Positions 47,076 to 55,400 are shown, numbered from the stretch's first letter. The stretch: DNA of 64,000 nt from Fischerella sp. PCC 9605 (GCF_000517105.1 NZ_KI912148.1:1703033-1767032), one strand, 5' to 3'. Program-made: numbers and translations. The notes: a model not told the origin generated them from the sequence alone.

Positions 47076-47969
47076 TCAATCTGATGTTAACAGTTTCAGT
47101 TCTTTGATCTCGTCTATCGGCTCTTGAAATGAGCAGGAACCAAAAGAGCGGAAAAAGCGTTGTCGAGCCTGCTTAATTTCTGCAATATTGAGGTAATAAT
47201 CGCGCCAAGTAATAGCGTCGGTTGTGAATTGGAAGCTATTGCTGGCAGAGTCTTGGAGAACTTCTAGCGCTACTTGGGGCGTTACTTTTTGCCAATAAAC
47301 TAATGCTGCCAACACAGCAACATTCAGAAAGCCGTGCATGAGAGTAGAAGGACTATCTGACTCGTATGTGACACGATAGTTACCTGGTAAGGGATGATGC
47401 AAACCTGCGGTTGCTTTAAAGGCGACTTGAGCATCAGCAAACAACAATATGCACTGACAAAGTTCGGTAATAGAGGGAAACGCTTCGATAGTGATTCCAC
47501 CAGTGCGAATTTTAACAGCGGCTTTAGTATGTTTCAGCACCGCTAGATATGGCTGTACGTCTGCGTTAAGGGGAATTTCAAAAAATGCTTCTACGCCATC
47601 AGGCAAATAGGGAATGGCTCTCTCTATCTCTAGGGGCGAAAGTAGTGGAAATTCTAAAGACGTGACAGTGATATGATTTTTGCTATCGAGCTTGCTGGAG
47701 AGCGATCGCACTATTTCTATCTCCGACTCCCAATCTTTTGAAATAATCAAACTAAGCGACCACTGCTTTAAGTCTAATGTTGGTACTAATGCTGCAAACT
47801 CATTCAATCGGGACACTGGCAGCACGAAGCGATTCAGCATCCAACTGTAGGGCGTTAATTGATAATTTGCATAATTTACCATCGCTTCTTGCATACTCAG
47901 CTTGGCTGGAGGAAACAGTCCAGCATAGTCCACAATTGATGCGAGAAGTGCTTTTACTGATGGAAGCAT
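47076..47969 (-). CDS. Conserved protein of unknown function in the tyrosine-catabolism locus
   Basis: 297 residues, no signal peptide or membrane helix. It begins MLPSVKALLASIVDYAGLFP; the VDYAGLFPPAKLSMQEAM motif and the later AAVKIRTGGITIEAFPS and FKATAGLHHPLPGNY look conserved and suggest an enzyme, possibly a TIM barrel. I do not know a function. Position is informative: between lrp and fahA, in the slot where maleylacetoacetate isomerase (missing from the window) might be expected. That substitution is speculation. It has 18 bases to the lrp stop, so co-transcription from the lrp promoter is likely. Confidence 0.75.
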   Translation of the reverse strand: MLPSVKALLASIVDYAGLFPPAKLSMQEAMVNYANYQLTPYSWMLNRFVLPVSRLNEFAALVPTLDLKQWSLSLIISKDWESEIEIVRSLSSKLDSKNHITVTSLEFPLLSPLEIERAIPYLPDGVEAFFEIPLNADVQPYLAVLKHTKAAVKIRTGGITIEAFPSITELCQCILLFADAQVAFKATAGLHHPLPGNYRVTYESDSPSTLMHGFLNVAVLAALVYWQKVTPQVALEVLQDSASNSFQFTTDAITWRDYYLNIAEIKQARQRFFRSFGSCSFQEPIDEIKELKLLTSD

Positions 47970-47987
47970 GGGGTTTTACCTCCTTGC

Positions 47988-48530
47988 CTAAACTTCACCT
48001 AATGGTAGTGAGGTTGAAGCTTTGATTTCATTCAAAACAATACTGGTACGTACCTTATGGACACCTGGAATTTGCGTAATTTTCTCACTCAGTAATTTTT
48101 CCAAATGCTGATGGTTAGTGACGACAACTTTCAACAGGTAATCAAATTCGCCAGTGAGATGGTGGCATTCCAGAACTTCCGGTAACTCCTTTACCAGTTC
48201 GCAGAAGTGTCCGACACACTCAGGTTGATGGTGAGCAAGAGTAACTTGTGTAAAGCACAGCAAGTCTAAGCCTAGTGCCTCACGATTCACCAAAGTCACG
48301 TAACGGTCAATAAAGCCATTTTCTTCCAGCTTTTTCAATCTTTTTTGCAGCCCAGGCGCTGTGAGGTTAACTTGGCGTGCCAATTCAGCGTGAGTAATGC
48401 GGCTGTTCTCTTGCAAAAGACGTAATACCAGTCGGTCTTTTTCATCTAGTTGTTTGAGCGGCTCCGAGTTCTTACCCTTAGTGGTTTGATTTTTGGGCAA
48501 CTTATCTCTCCAGGCGTACTCGTTCAGCAT
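47988..48530 (-). CDS. Lrp/AsnC-family transcriptional regulator
   Basis: 180 residues. An N-terminal extension of about 25 residues precedes the winged helix (LDEKDRLVLRLLQENSRITHAE then LARQVNLTAPGLQKRLKKLEE, about 28-75), followed by the RAM ligand-binding domain (FTQVTLAHH, LECHHLTGEFDYLLKVVVTN, PGVHKVRTSIVLNEIK). Such regulators respond to amino acids. First gene of the minus arm and divergent from the HPPD operon, with a palindrome between them; it probably controls the locus in response to tyrosine or another aromatic amino acid (inference). Confidence 0.9.
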   Translation of the reverse strand: MLNEYAWRDKLPKNQTTKGKNSEPLKQLDEKDRLVLRLLQENSRITHAELARQVNLTAPGLQKRLKKLEENGFIDRYVTLVNREALGLDLLCFTQVTLAHHQPECVGHFCELVKELPEVLECHHLTGEFDYLLKVVVTNHQHLEKLLSEKITQIPGVHKVRTSIVLNEIKASTSLPLGEV

Positions 48531-48766
48531 GTTTTATTGATAGCTTAATTTATAATAGATACCAAATCAAGCCTTTGAGTTAACAAAATCATGAATATGA
48601 ACTCTAAAAATTAATTTTATAATCTTATTAGATACTTTTGGTTAAAAATCAAAACTAAAAGTATTGAACCCAAGTTGCAATTGGTCGTTAGTCATATCAA
48701 CAATCGATAGCCTTACAAGATTTTTCCTCAGTTCTCAATATCTCCTCTAGATCAGGAGGAATTGAA
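48531..48766. promoter_or_regulatory. Divergent promoter region of the aromatic catabolic locus
   Basis: 236 AT-rich bases between lrp and hppD. It contains the 33-base palindrome at 48632-48664. Close to hppD, TCTCCT (48741-48746) can pair with the Shine-Dalgarno AGGAGG (48754-48759) through a 7-base loop, which could limit initiation. Confidence 0.6.
48632..48664. promoter_or_regulatory. Candidate Lrp operator: near-perfect 33-base palindrome
   Basis: ATACTTTTGGTT (48632-48643) and AACTAAAAGTAT (48653-48664) are inverted repeats matching at 11 of 12 positions around a 9-base AT-rich centre. Position in the middle of the divergent region and the shape fit an Lrp/AsnC dimer site. Confidence 0.55.
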
Positions 48767-49858
48767 ATGAATGATTTTTGCCCCATAAAGCGTTTCGATC
48801 ACCTTGAGTTCTATGTAGGGAATGCAAGACAGGCTGCACTGTTCTATTCCAAGTTTTTCGGATTCACCAATACTGCATATCGGGGTTTGGAAACTGGTAG
48901 CCGAGAAGTAGCATCCTATGTAATGCAGCAGGGGGATATCTGCTTTGTTTTGAGTACAGCGCTCTTTCCCGAACATCCCATCTCCGAAAGTGTGTTTAAG
49001 CATGGTGATGCAGTTGCCGTCATCGCCTTAGAAGTACCGGATGCTGTCAGTGCCTATAAGGAGACAACTAAACGAGGTGCCCTAGGAGCTATAGAACCGA
49101 CAGAAGAAGAGGACGGATACGGAGTGTTGCGCTACGCTGCTATCCACGGCTACGGCGACACGTTAATTAAATTTGTAGAACGAAACGATTACTCTGGGGT
49201 ATTTGCCCCTCACTTTGTGACTCGACAGCAGGCTGACAGCAGCAATTTTGCAAGGCTTCATAGCATTGACCATATTGTCGGTAACGTCGAATTTGGCGCA
49301 ATGGACAGATGGGTGCAATTTTTCGCTGAGACGATGGGTTTTAGCCTGTTAGTGCATTTTGACGATCGTGCAATTTCCACAGAATACTCAGCATTAATGT
49401 CCAAGGTAATGCAGGACGGCACGGGCAAGATTAAATTGCCAATAAACGAGCCAGCTAAAGGTAGACGCAAGTCACAAATTGAAGAGTACTTGCAATATAA
49501 CAACGGGCCTGGAGTGCAACACATTGCTTGCGCTACCAATAATATTATTGAGACGGTTTCTAAGCTGAAGAAAGCCGGAGTCGAATTTCTGCACGTACCA
49601 ACAACATATTACGAAAACTTAGAAGAACGAGTGGGGAAAATCGATGAGCCTATCGAACAGCTACAAGAACTGGGCATCCTGGTAGATAGAGATGAAGACG
49701 GGTATTTGCTCCAAATTTTCACTCAGCCTGTGCAAGACCGACCAACGCTTTTCTTTGAAGTGATTGAGCGACATGGGGCACAAGGCTTTGGTGAAGGTAA
49801 CTTCAAATCTTTGTTTGAGGCGATCGAGCGTGAACAAGCACTGCGGGGCAATTTATGA
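48767..49858 (+). CDS. hppD: 4-hydroxyphenylpyruvate dioxygenase
   Basis: 363 residues, two vicinal-oxygen-chelate domains. Iron ligands present: His169 (LHSIDHIVGNVE), His252 (GVQHIACATNN) and Glu331 (LFFEVIERHG). The C-terminal helix GNFKSLFEAIEREQALRG is typical. It turns 4-hydroxyphenylpyruvate into homogentisate, used for tocopherol and plastoquinone in most cyanobacteria. Here it leads a run with homogentisate dioxygenase, so breakdown is favoured. ATG at 48767 has AGGAGGA at 7 bases. The next gene starts 33 bases later. Confidence 0.95.
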   Translation: MNDFCPIKRFDHLEFYVGNARQAALFYSKFFGFTNTAYRGLETGSREVASYVMQQGDICFVLSTALFPEHPISESVFKHGDAVAVIALEVPDAVSAYKETTKRGALGAIEPTEEEDGYGVLRYAAIHGYGDTLIKFVERNDYSGVFAPHFVTRQQADSSNFARLHSIDHIVGNVEFGAMDRWVQFFAETMGFSLLVHFDDRAISTEYSALMSKVMQDGTGKIKLPINEPAKGRRKSQIEEYLQYNNGPGVQHIACATNNIIETVSKLKKAGVEFLHVPTTYYENLEERVGKIDEPIEQLQELGILVDRDEDGYLLQIFTQPVQDRPTLFFEVIERHGAQGFGEGNFKSLFEAIEREQALRGNL

Positions 49859-49891
49859 CGCAAAGACGCTTAGAGCAGAGGAGATGGAACT

Positions 49892-51055
49892 ATGACTTAT
49901 TACTATAAGTTGGGAAATATTCCACACAAGCGGCACACCCAGTTTCGTCAACCGAATGGTTCTTTGTATCACGAAGAATTGATGGGGATACGTGGTTTTT
50001 CAGGTATTCAATCTCTGCTTTACCATTTGCGTCCACCCACCCAAATACACAAAATTTTGCTAGAGAGAACGGTAGAGATTGCCTATGAAGAACCAGGCCC
50101 CTTGCGTCATCGCCATCTACGTACAGCAACTGTAGAACCAGGAGGAGATGCTATCCAAGCGCGTATCCCACTTTTGACGAATGCAGATGTTTGTATTTCA
50201 GTTGCTCGACCAACTGAATCGATGTCGTATTGGTATCGGTTTGCTCACGGTGATGAGGTGATTTTCATCCATGACGGCACTGGTGTATTAGAGAGCCAGT
50301 ACGGTATTCTTCGCTATCGTGTGGGCGATTATTTAGTAATTCCCACAGGAGTCATGTGGCGTATAATACCTGATGCAAACACAGAGCAACGAATGTTGGT
50401 AATTGAAGCAAACGGACACATAGAGCCACCAGCACGTTACCTCAATCGTTACGGGCAATTTCTCGAACACGCCCCTTACAACGAACGCGACATTCGCCCA
50501 CCGGATGAGCTTGTTACCTATGATGAAACAGGAGAGTTCGAGGTACGAGTCAAAGCTAGGGACAGAATTACCAGTTACCTCTATCACCATCATCCCTTAG
50601 ATGTCGTCGGTTGGGATGGACATCTCTATCCCTTTGCCTTTAACATTGAGGACTTTGAACCTATTACAGGTCGGATTCACCAACCCCCTCCGGTACATCA
50701 AACCTTTGAGGCTCCGGGCTTTGTTTTGTGTTCTTTTGTACCGCGCCTTTTTGATTATCATCCCCAAGCAATCCCTGCTCCCTATAACCATTCCAACGTC
50801 GATTCGGATGAGGTTATCTATTACGCTGCGGGGAATTTCATGTCCCGCAAAGGAATAGAACAGGCATCAATTACCATTCATTCCAGTGGTATTCCCCACG
50901 GGCCCCACCCAGGCATGTATGAGGGGTCAATTGGCAAGGAACGGACTGATGAACTAGCTGTGATGATTGATACCTTTCGTCCTCTGCGACTCACAAAGCA
51001 CGCCGTACAGTTAGAAGACAAAGACTACGCTTACAGTTGGATTGGTAATAGGTAA
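49892..51055 (+). CDS. hmgA: Homogentisate 1,2-dioxygenase-like protein
   Basis: 387 residues, cupin-type ring-cleavage dioxygenase. Characteristic parts: MTYYYKLGNIPHKRHTQFRQ, YLVIPTGVMWRI, GHIEPPARYLN, WDGHLYPFAFNIEDFEP and PAPYNHSNVDSDEVIYY. Metal ligands probably are His300, an acidic residue at Asp306 or Glu307, and His336 or His339 in IPHGPHPG. In the classical human and fungal enzymes the motif is HRNxxSE with Glu at +6; here +6 is Asp and +7 is Glu, which marks the shorter HGD-like subfamily. Opens the homogentisate ring to maleylacetoacetate. Position after hppD supports the function; substrate should be tested because of the variant motif. Confidence 0.85.
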   Translation: MTYYYKLGNIPHKRHTQFRQPNGSLYHEELMGIRGFSGIQSLLYHLRPPTQIHKILLERTVEIAYEEPGPLRHRHLRTATVEPGGDAIQARIPLLTNADVCISVARPTESMSYWYRFAHGDEVIFIHDGTGVLESQYGILRYRVGDYLVIPTGVMWRIIPDANTEQRMLVIEANGHIEPPARYLNRYGQFLEHAPYNERDIRPPDELVTYDETGEFEVRVKARDRITSYLYHHHPLDVVGWDGHLYPFAFNIEDFEPITGRIHQPPPVHQTFEAPGFVLCSFVPRLFDYHPQAIPAPYNHSNVDSDEVIYYAAGNFMSRKGIEQASITIHSSGIPHGPHPGMYEGSIGKERTDELAVMIDTFRPLRLTKHAVQLEDKDYAYSWIGNR

Positions 51056-51267
51056 TCGATAATTGCTAATTGGCTCTTTTGTTCTCTCTTCTGTTAGCGT
51101 CTATAGCGTTCTTGGCGGTTCCTAAAAAAATCTTGTAGATAAAACTGAATTGCTATACAGCAATGCTAAATCATAAATCATTTGTGAAACTCTTTTTTAT
51201 CTTTCTTTGTGTTCTTTGCGTCCTACCCTAGCGGGAAGCCGCTAGCGCGTCTATGTGGTTCGTTTCT

Positions 51268-52191
51268 ATGACTCAAACTCTCACAACTACCCCAACAAAT
51301 CTCACCATTTCGCCACGCATTGAAGAACGCTTGCGTCGAGGCGAACTCACCCAAAACCAAGTAGACAATTTTCAAAACTTCCTCACCGAAGTTGACCGAG
51401 AATTCTTACAACATCGCATCATTACCAACAACGCCTATACTCGCTGGTTCCGCAAAGGCACTGCGACAGATGAAGAACTGCGGCACTTCATCCGGCAATT
51501 CTCGGTTTTCTCTAACCAGTTTCTAATTGCCGCACTTCTGAAAGTAATCAACTCATCCACCCTCCAGCAGTCGCGTGCTAGTCGTGAGATATTGCTCAAT
51601 GAACTGGGCGTGATTTACCGCCAACCTGGACAGCCAAGTAGCAGCAACCTTGCTCAAACTGAGGAAGAAAAAGACCGGGAAGGCGACCCTGAATTAGTCA
51701 GTACTGAGGGTACGGTAGACGGAGGTATCTGTCGTTTTCGTGCAGCGCATTTTGAATGGTTGCTTGGCGTTGCTGAGGGATTGGGATTGCACTATGAAGA
51801 CATCGGCAAACGCAAGCACGGACGCCCCACAACTTTGCACTTTTGTGACGAACTACAACGTCTCTACGGTAGCGACGATCCGCAAATTGCCGAGGGCGCT
51901 AGTTTTGCAGTCGAAAACTGGGCAGCGGCTGGCTTTTGGCAGGAATTGGAAGACGGACTCACACGCATTAAGCAAACACGATACCCACATCTGCGCCTAG
52001 CGTTTTTCACCTGGCACAACCGCGTTGAGGCACAGCACGCTGGCCATACCTTGGAAGAACTTGAAGAAGTTTACTTTCACCCAGACTTTGACCAAGCTAA
52101 GTTTATTCAGGGAGGGCGAGAGATTCTCGAAGCTATAGCCGTTTTCTGGGATGGATTGAATAGCGATCGCCTTAACCACATCTACACATAA
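51268..52191 (+). CDS. Heme-oxygenase-like diiron oxidase family protein (iron-containing redox enzyme)
   Basis: About 307 residues from the ATG at 51268; the frame opens at 51253 but that part lies in a dispersed repeat. Helical protein with a pattern seen in the HDO superfamily (UndA, SznF type): NAYTRWFRKGTATDEELRHF near the start, RAAHFEWLLGVAEGLGL, FAVENWAAAGFWQELEDG and HNRVEAQHAGHTLEELEE, which supply Glu/His ligands for iron. Such enzymes use O2 for unusual oxidations, often in natural-product pathways. Substrate unknown. It lies between hmgA and the ligase (17 bases), so is clearly part of the operon. Family call is from pattern only. Confidence 0.65.
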   Translation: MTQTLTTTPTNLTISPRIEERLRRGELTQNQVDNFQNFLTEVDREFLQHRIITNNAYTRWFRKGTATDEELRHFIRQFSVFSNQFLIAALLKVINSSTLQQSRASREILLNELGVIYRQPGQPSSSNLAQTEEEKDREGDPELVSTEGTVDGGICRFRAAHFEWLLGVAEGLGLHYEDIGKRKHGRPTTLHFCDELQRLYGSDDPQIAEGASFAVENWAAAGFWQELEDGLTRIKQTRYPHLRLAFFTWHNRVEAQHAGHTLEELEEVYFHPDFDQAKFIQGGREILEAIAVFWDGLNSDRLNHIYT

Positions 52192-52208
52192 TATAAAGGT
52201 GAAGGGCA

Positions 52209-54134
52209 ATGGCAAAGCAACTATCATTTGAACCCGTTTGGTTTCCCTCTAATGAGCAAATTCAGGCGACCAATATCGCTGCGTTGATGAAGGAACTAAA
52301 ATTGGATTCCTACCCAGAACTACACGCCTGGTCAGCACAGCATCGTGCTGAGTTTTGGGAGATGATGATTCAACGTTTGGGTATTTACTTCCGGGAGAAA
52401 TACACTCAAATTGTTGACCTTACAGACGGTGTAGAATCTCCGCAATGGTTGGTGAATGCTCGATTTAACATTGCTGAGAGTTGTTTTCTGGCACCAGCAG
52501 ACGCCCCCGCCATTATCTTCCAAGCAGAAGGGGGTTCAATTTCAACCCTTACTTATAGTGAACTCCACGCCCTAACTAACCGAGTCGCGAATGGACTTGT
52601 GGATGCTGGCTTTCAAACAGGCGATGCCATTGCTATTGCCATGCCCATGATTGCCGAATCTGTGGCAATTTACTTGGGAATTATCAAGGCTGGCTGCGTG
52701 GTAGTCTCCATTGCTGACAGTTTTTCTGCTGCTGAAATTGCTAAGCGGCTGCACTTGTCTAAAGCTAAAGCAATTTTTACCCAAGACTATATTTTACGCG
52801 GTGGTAAGCAGTTGCCCCTCTACACCAAAGTAGTTGATGCCAATGCACCCACATCCATTGTCCTGGGGTCGTCTGTAGAACTGCGTCCTGGTGATTTGAC
52901 TTGGGAGGAGTTTCTCAGTAGCAACGACGAATTCAATGCCATTCCAGCCCATCCCGACGCTTACACTAACATCTTATTCTCCTCTGGCACCACCGGAGAA
53001 CCTAAAGCTATTCCCTGGACACACACTACACCAATCAAATGTGCTACTGATGGGCATTTGCATCACGACATCCATCCAGGCGACGTAGTCGCATGGCACA
53101 CCAACCTAGGATGGATGATGGGGCCGTGGCTGATTTATGCCAGTCTCATCAATAGGGCGACTATAGCCCTTTACTGTGGGACACCTACAGACCGAGGATA
53201 TGGACAGTTTATACAGGATGCAGGCATAAATATACTTGGTGTAGTACCTAGTCTGGTTAATACTTGGAAAACAACTGCTTGTATGCAAGGGCTAGATTGG
53301 AGCGCTATTAAAGCGTTTAGCTCGACTGGTGAGTGTTCTAAGCCAGAGGATATGCTCTATCTAATGTCCTTAGCTGGATATAAACCAGTTATTGAATATT
53401 GCGGCGGTACAGAAATTGGTGGAGGCTATATCACTGGTACTTTGGTACAGCCTTGTGCCCCCTCGACTTTTACCACGCCCGCCTTGGGTCTGGACATTGT
53501 TATTCTCGACGCAGACGGTCATCCGGCAGACAAAGGCGAAGTATTTATTATCCCTCCATCGATTGGACTCTCCACTGAGTTGTTAAACAAAAACCATCAC
53601 CAAGTCTACTTTGCCAATACCCCCCCACTTCCAGACGCGCCATGGCGCGTCTCTACATCTCTGCCCATCTCCCCATCCCCCCATCCCCCACTCCTCCCAT
53701 CCTCCATTTCCCTGCGCCGCCATGGCGACCAGATGGAGCGGTTGCCCAACGGCTACTACCGCGCTTGTGGTCGCGTTGACGACACCATGAATCTAGCAGG
53801 TATCAAAGTTAGCTCGGCTGAGATTGAACAAGTCCTTGATGAGGAGGAGGGAATATGTGAAACTGCTGCTATTGCTGTTTCTTCTCCAAACGGGGGGCCG
53901 AGCCAATTAGTCATTTATGCAGTGGTAACACCGGATGTTCAAGACAATAAAGCCACACTTATGACAACCTTACAAGCAGCAATTAACCAGCGTCTCAATC
54001 CCCTATTCAAAATTCGCGACATTGTCATAGTTGATGCTTTACCTCGCACTGCTTCTAACAAAGTTATGCGTCGTGTATTGCGCGATCGCTATCGGGATAT
54101 CTTAGCTCAACCTGCGAGGTTGTCTAAATCCTAG
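52209..54134 (+). CDS. AMP-dependent acyl/acetoacetyl-CoA synthetase
   Basis: 641 residues. AMP-binding motif FSSGTTGEPKAIPWTH (about 257-275), adenylation core YCGGTEIGGGY and the late GRVDDTMNLAGIKVSSAEIE with the catalytic-Lys end ASNKVMRR. This is the acetoacetyl-CoA synthetase and plant AAE-like group. Acetoacetate, a product of fumarylacetoacetase, is a reasonable substrate in this locus; an aromatic acid is possible too. Residues about 471-502 are an odd Pro/Ser/Leu-rich insertion encoded by a repeat-like palindrome and C-rich tract; the frame is kept. Preceded by GAAGGGCAATGG, a moderate ribosome site. Confidence 0.87.
   Translation: MAKQLSFEPVWFPSNEQIQATNIAALMKELKLDSYPELHAWSAQHRAEFWEMMIQRLGIYFREKYTQIVDLTDGVESPQWLVNARFNIAESCFLAPADAPAIIFQAEGGSISTLTYSELHALTNRVANGLVDAGFQTGDAIAIAMPMIAESVAIYLGIIKAGCVVVSIADSFSAAEIAKRLHLSKAKAIFTQDYILRGGKQLPLYTKVVDANAPTSIVLGSSVELRPGDLTWEEFLSSNDEFNAIPAHPDAYTNILFSSGTTGEPKAIPWTHTTPIKCATDGHLHHDIHPGDVVAWHTNLGWMMGPWLIYASLINRATIALYCGTPTDRGYGQFIQDAGINILGVVPSLVNTWKTTACMQGLDWSAIKAFSSTGECSKPEDMLYLMSLAGYKPVIEYCGGTEIGGGYITGTLVQPCAPSTFTTPALGLDIVILDADGHPADKGEVFIIPPSIGLSTELLNKNHHQVYFANTPPLPDAPWRVSTSLPISPSPHPPLLPSSISLRRHGDQMERLPNGYYRACGRVDDTMNLAGIKVSSAEIEQVLDEEEGICETAAIAVSSPNGGPSQLVIYAVVTPDVQDNKATLMTTLQAAINQRLNPLFKIRDIVIVDALPRTASNKVMRRVLRDRYRDILAQPARLSKS
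53618..53712 (+). repeat. Repeat insertion inside the ligase gene
   Basis: AGACGCGCCATGGCGCGTCT (53633-53652) is a perfect palindrome, followed by a CCCCATCCCCC pyrimidine tract of the type otherwise seen between genes in this window. It replaces a segment where the family normally joins VYFANTP-type sequence to LRRHGDQ directly. The length retains the frame and adds about 30 residues. Confidence 0.65.
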
Positions 54135-54197
54135 AGAAAATCTAAGCAAAACCGCGTGGTAATTGTCTGCTTACAGTCTTTGATTTGAGTGGAAAGT

Positions 54198-55400
54198 ATG
54201 ACAACTATCAAACCCGAAGAAAGAAATTTAAATGCCTTCAAGCTTGAAGATTACGATGTGAGCCGGGAATCTGGTTTTTTACCGATACATTCTCCTGCTC
54301 AAGCTCAATTGCCGCAGGTGTTCTGGCAGGTGCAACAGATTGCTGCCTTGCTGCCCAAGTTGTTAGCTACTGGAAAAATTCGCCAGGTGATTAAGAACCT
54401 CTTGGAAGTAGACGTGGAGCGAGAAACGTTAGATGATATGCAGCTGCGTCGAGCCATGCAGGTGTATTCCTACCTGACTCATGCTTACATCTGGGGTGAA
54501 CCAACACCCACCAAGATACTGCCGCGTAATATTGCTGTACCTTTCTACAATATCTCTCAAAAACTGGGAAGACCTCCAGTCTTGTCCTATGCTTCCTATG
54601 CCTTGGACAACTGGGTGCTAATTAACGAAACTGAACCGATTGAAATCGGCAATATTATGGTGTGGCAGAATTTTTTGGGCGGTTTAGATGAAGACTGGTT
54701 TATCCTCATTCACATCGAAATTGAAGCCAAAGCTGCACCTGCACTAGCAGCCATTCCCATTATTCTGGAGGGGATTGCTGGCGATGACACTACCACGGTA
54801 CTTGATGGTTTACGGGATATCAGAGAGGCATGGACAAACATCAACAACAGCATGAGTCGGATGCCAGAAGGCTGCGATCCCTACATTTACTATAATCGGG
54901 TGCGTCCCTACATTCACGGCTGGAAAAATAATCCGGCATTGCCAGAAGGACTCATATATGAAGGTGTAGAGGCTTATGGCGAAAAGCCTCAGCAGTTTCG
55001 CGGCGAGACAGGCGCGCAAAGTAGTATCTTACCTACTATGGATGCTCTGTTCAATATCACTCACGAACGCGACCCCTTATGGGAATTTTTGATAGAAATG
55101 CGAGACTATATGCCAGCGAAACACCGTGGCTTTGTGGAGGCAGTCGAAAAACGTTCAACACTGCGGGATTTCGTTCAGAAACGTTTGGATAGAGCGCCCA
55201 AGCTGAAAGATTTATATAATGATTGCGTTTCTCTTATAGAAAAATTCCGTAGCAAACACCTAGAATTTGCTGCCCGTTATATCTACCAGCAAACTGCTAG
55301 GTTCAACAATAACACCGCTATTGGTACGGGTGGTACGCCATTCATGCAGTATCTGAAAAAACATCGTGATGAAAGCAGTCAGCATATGTTGAAATCATAG
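54198..55400 (+). CDS. Indoleamine 2,3-dioxygenase family protein
   Basis: About 400 residues from the ATG at 54198 (a GTG at 54189 is possible and is used for numbering). It matches the heme dioxygenase family that opens the pyrrole ring of tryptophan. VRPYIHGWKNNP (Arg239, substrate carboxylate), GLIYEGV, GETGAQSSILPTMDALF (272-288), EMRDYMPAKHRGF, the proximal heme ligand His357 in SKHLEFAARYI and GTGGTPFMQYLKKHR (379-393) follow the order seen in mammalian IDO. Cyanobacterial IDO-like proteins are not usual members of tyrosine pathways. It is last in the run, 63 bases behind the ligase stop. Substrate may be tryptophan or another indole. Confidence 0.85.
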   Translation: MTTIKPEERNLNAFKLEDYDVSRESGFLPIHSPAQAQLPQVFWQVQQIAALLPKLLATGKIRQVIKNLLEVDVERETLDDMQLRRAMQVYSYLTHAYIWGEPTPTKILPRNIAVPFYNISQKLGRPPVLSYASYALDNWVLINETEPIEIGNIMVWQNFLGGLDEDWFILIHIEIEAKAAPALAAIPIILEGIAGDDTTTVLDGLRDIREAWTNINNSMSRMPEGCDPYIYYNRVRPYIHGWKNNPALPEGLIYEGVEAYGEKPQQFRGETGAQSSILPTMDALFNITHERDPLWEFLIEMRDYMPAKHRGFVEAVEKRSTLRDFVQKRLDRAPKLKDLYNDCVSLIEKFRSKHLEFAARYIYQQTARFNNNTAIGTGGTPFMQYLKKHRDESSQHMLKS

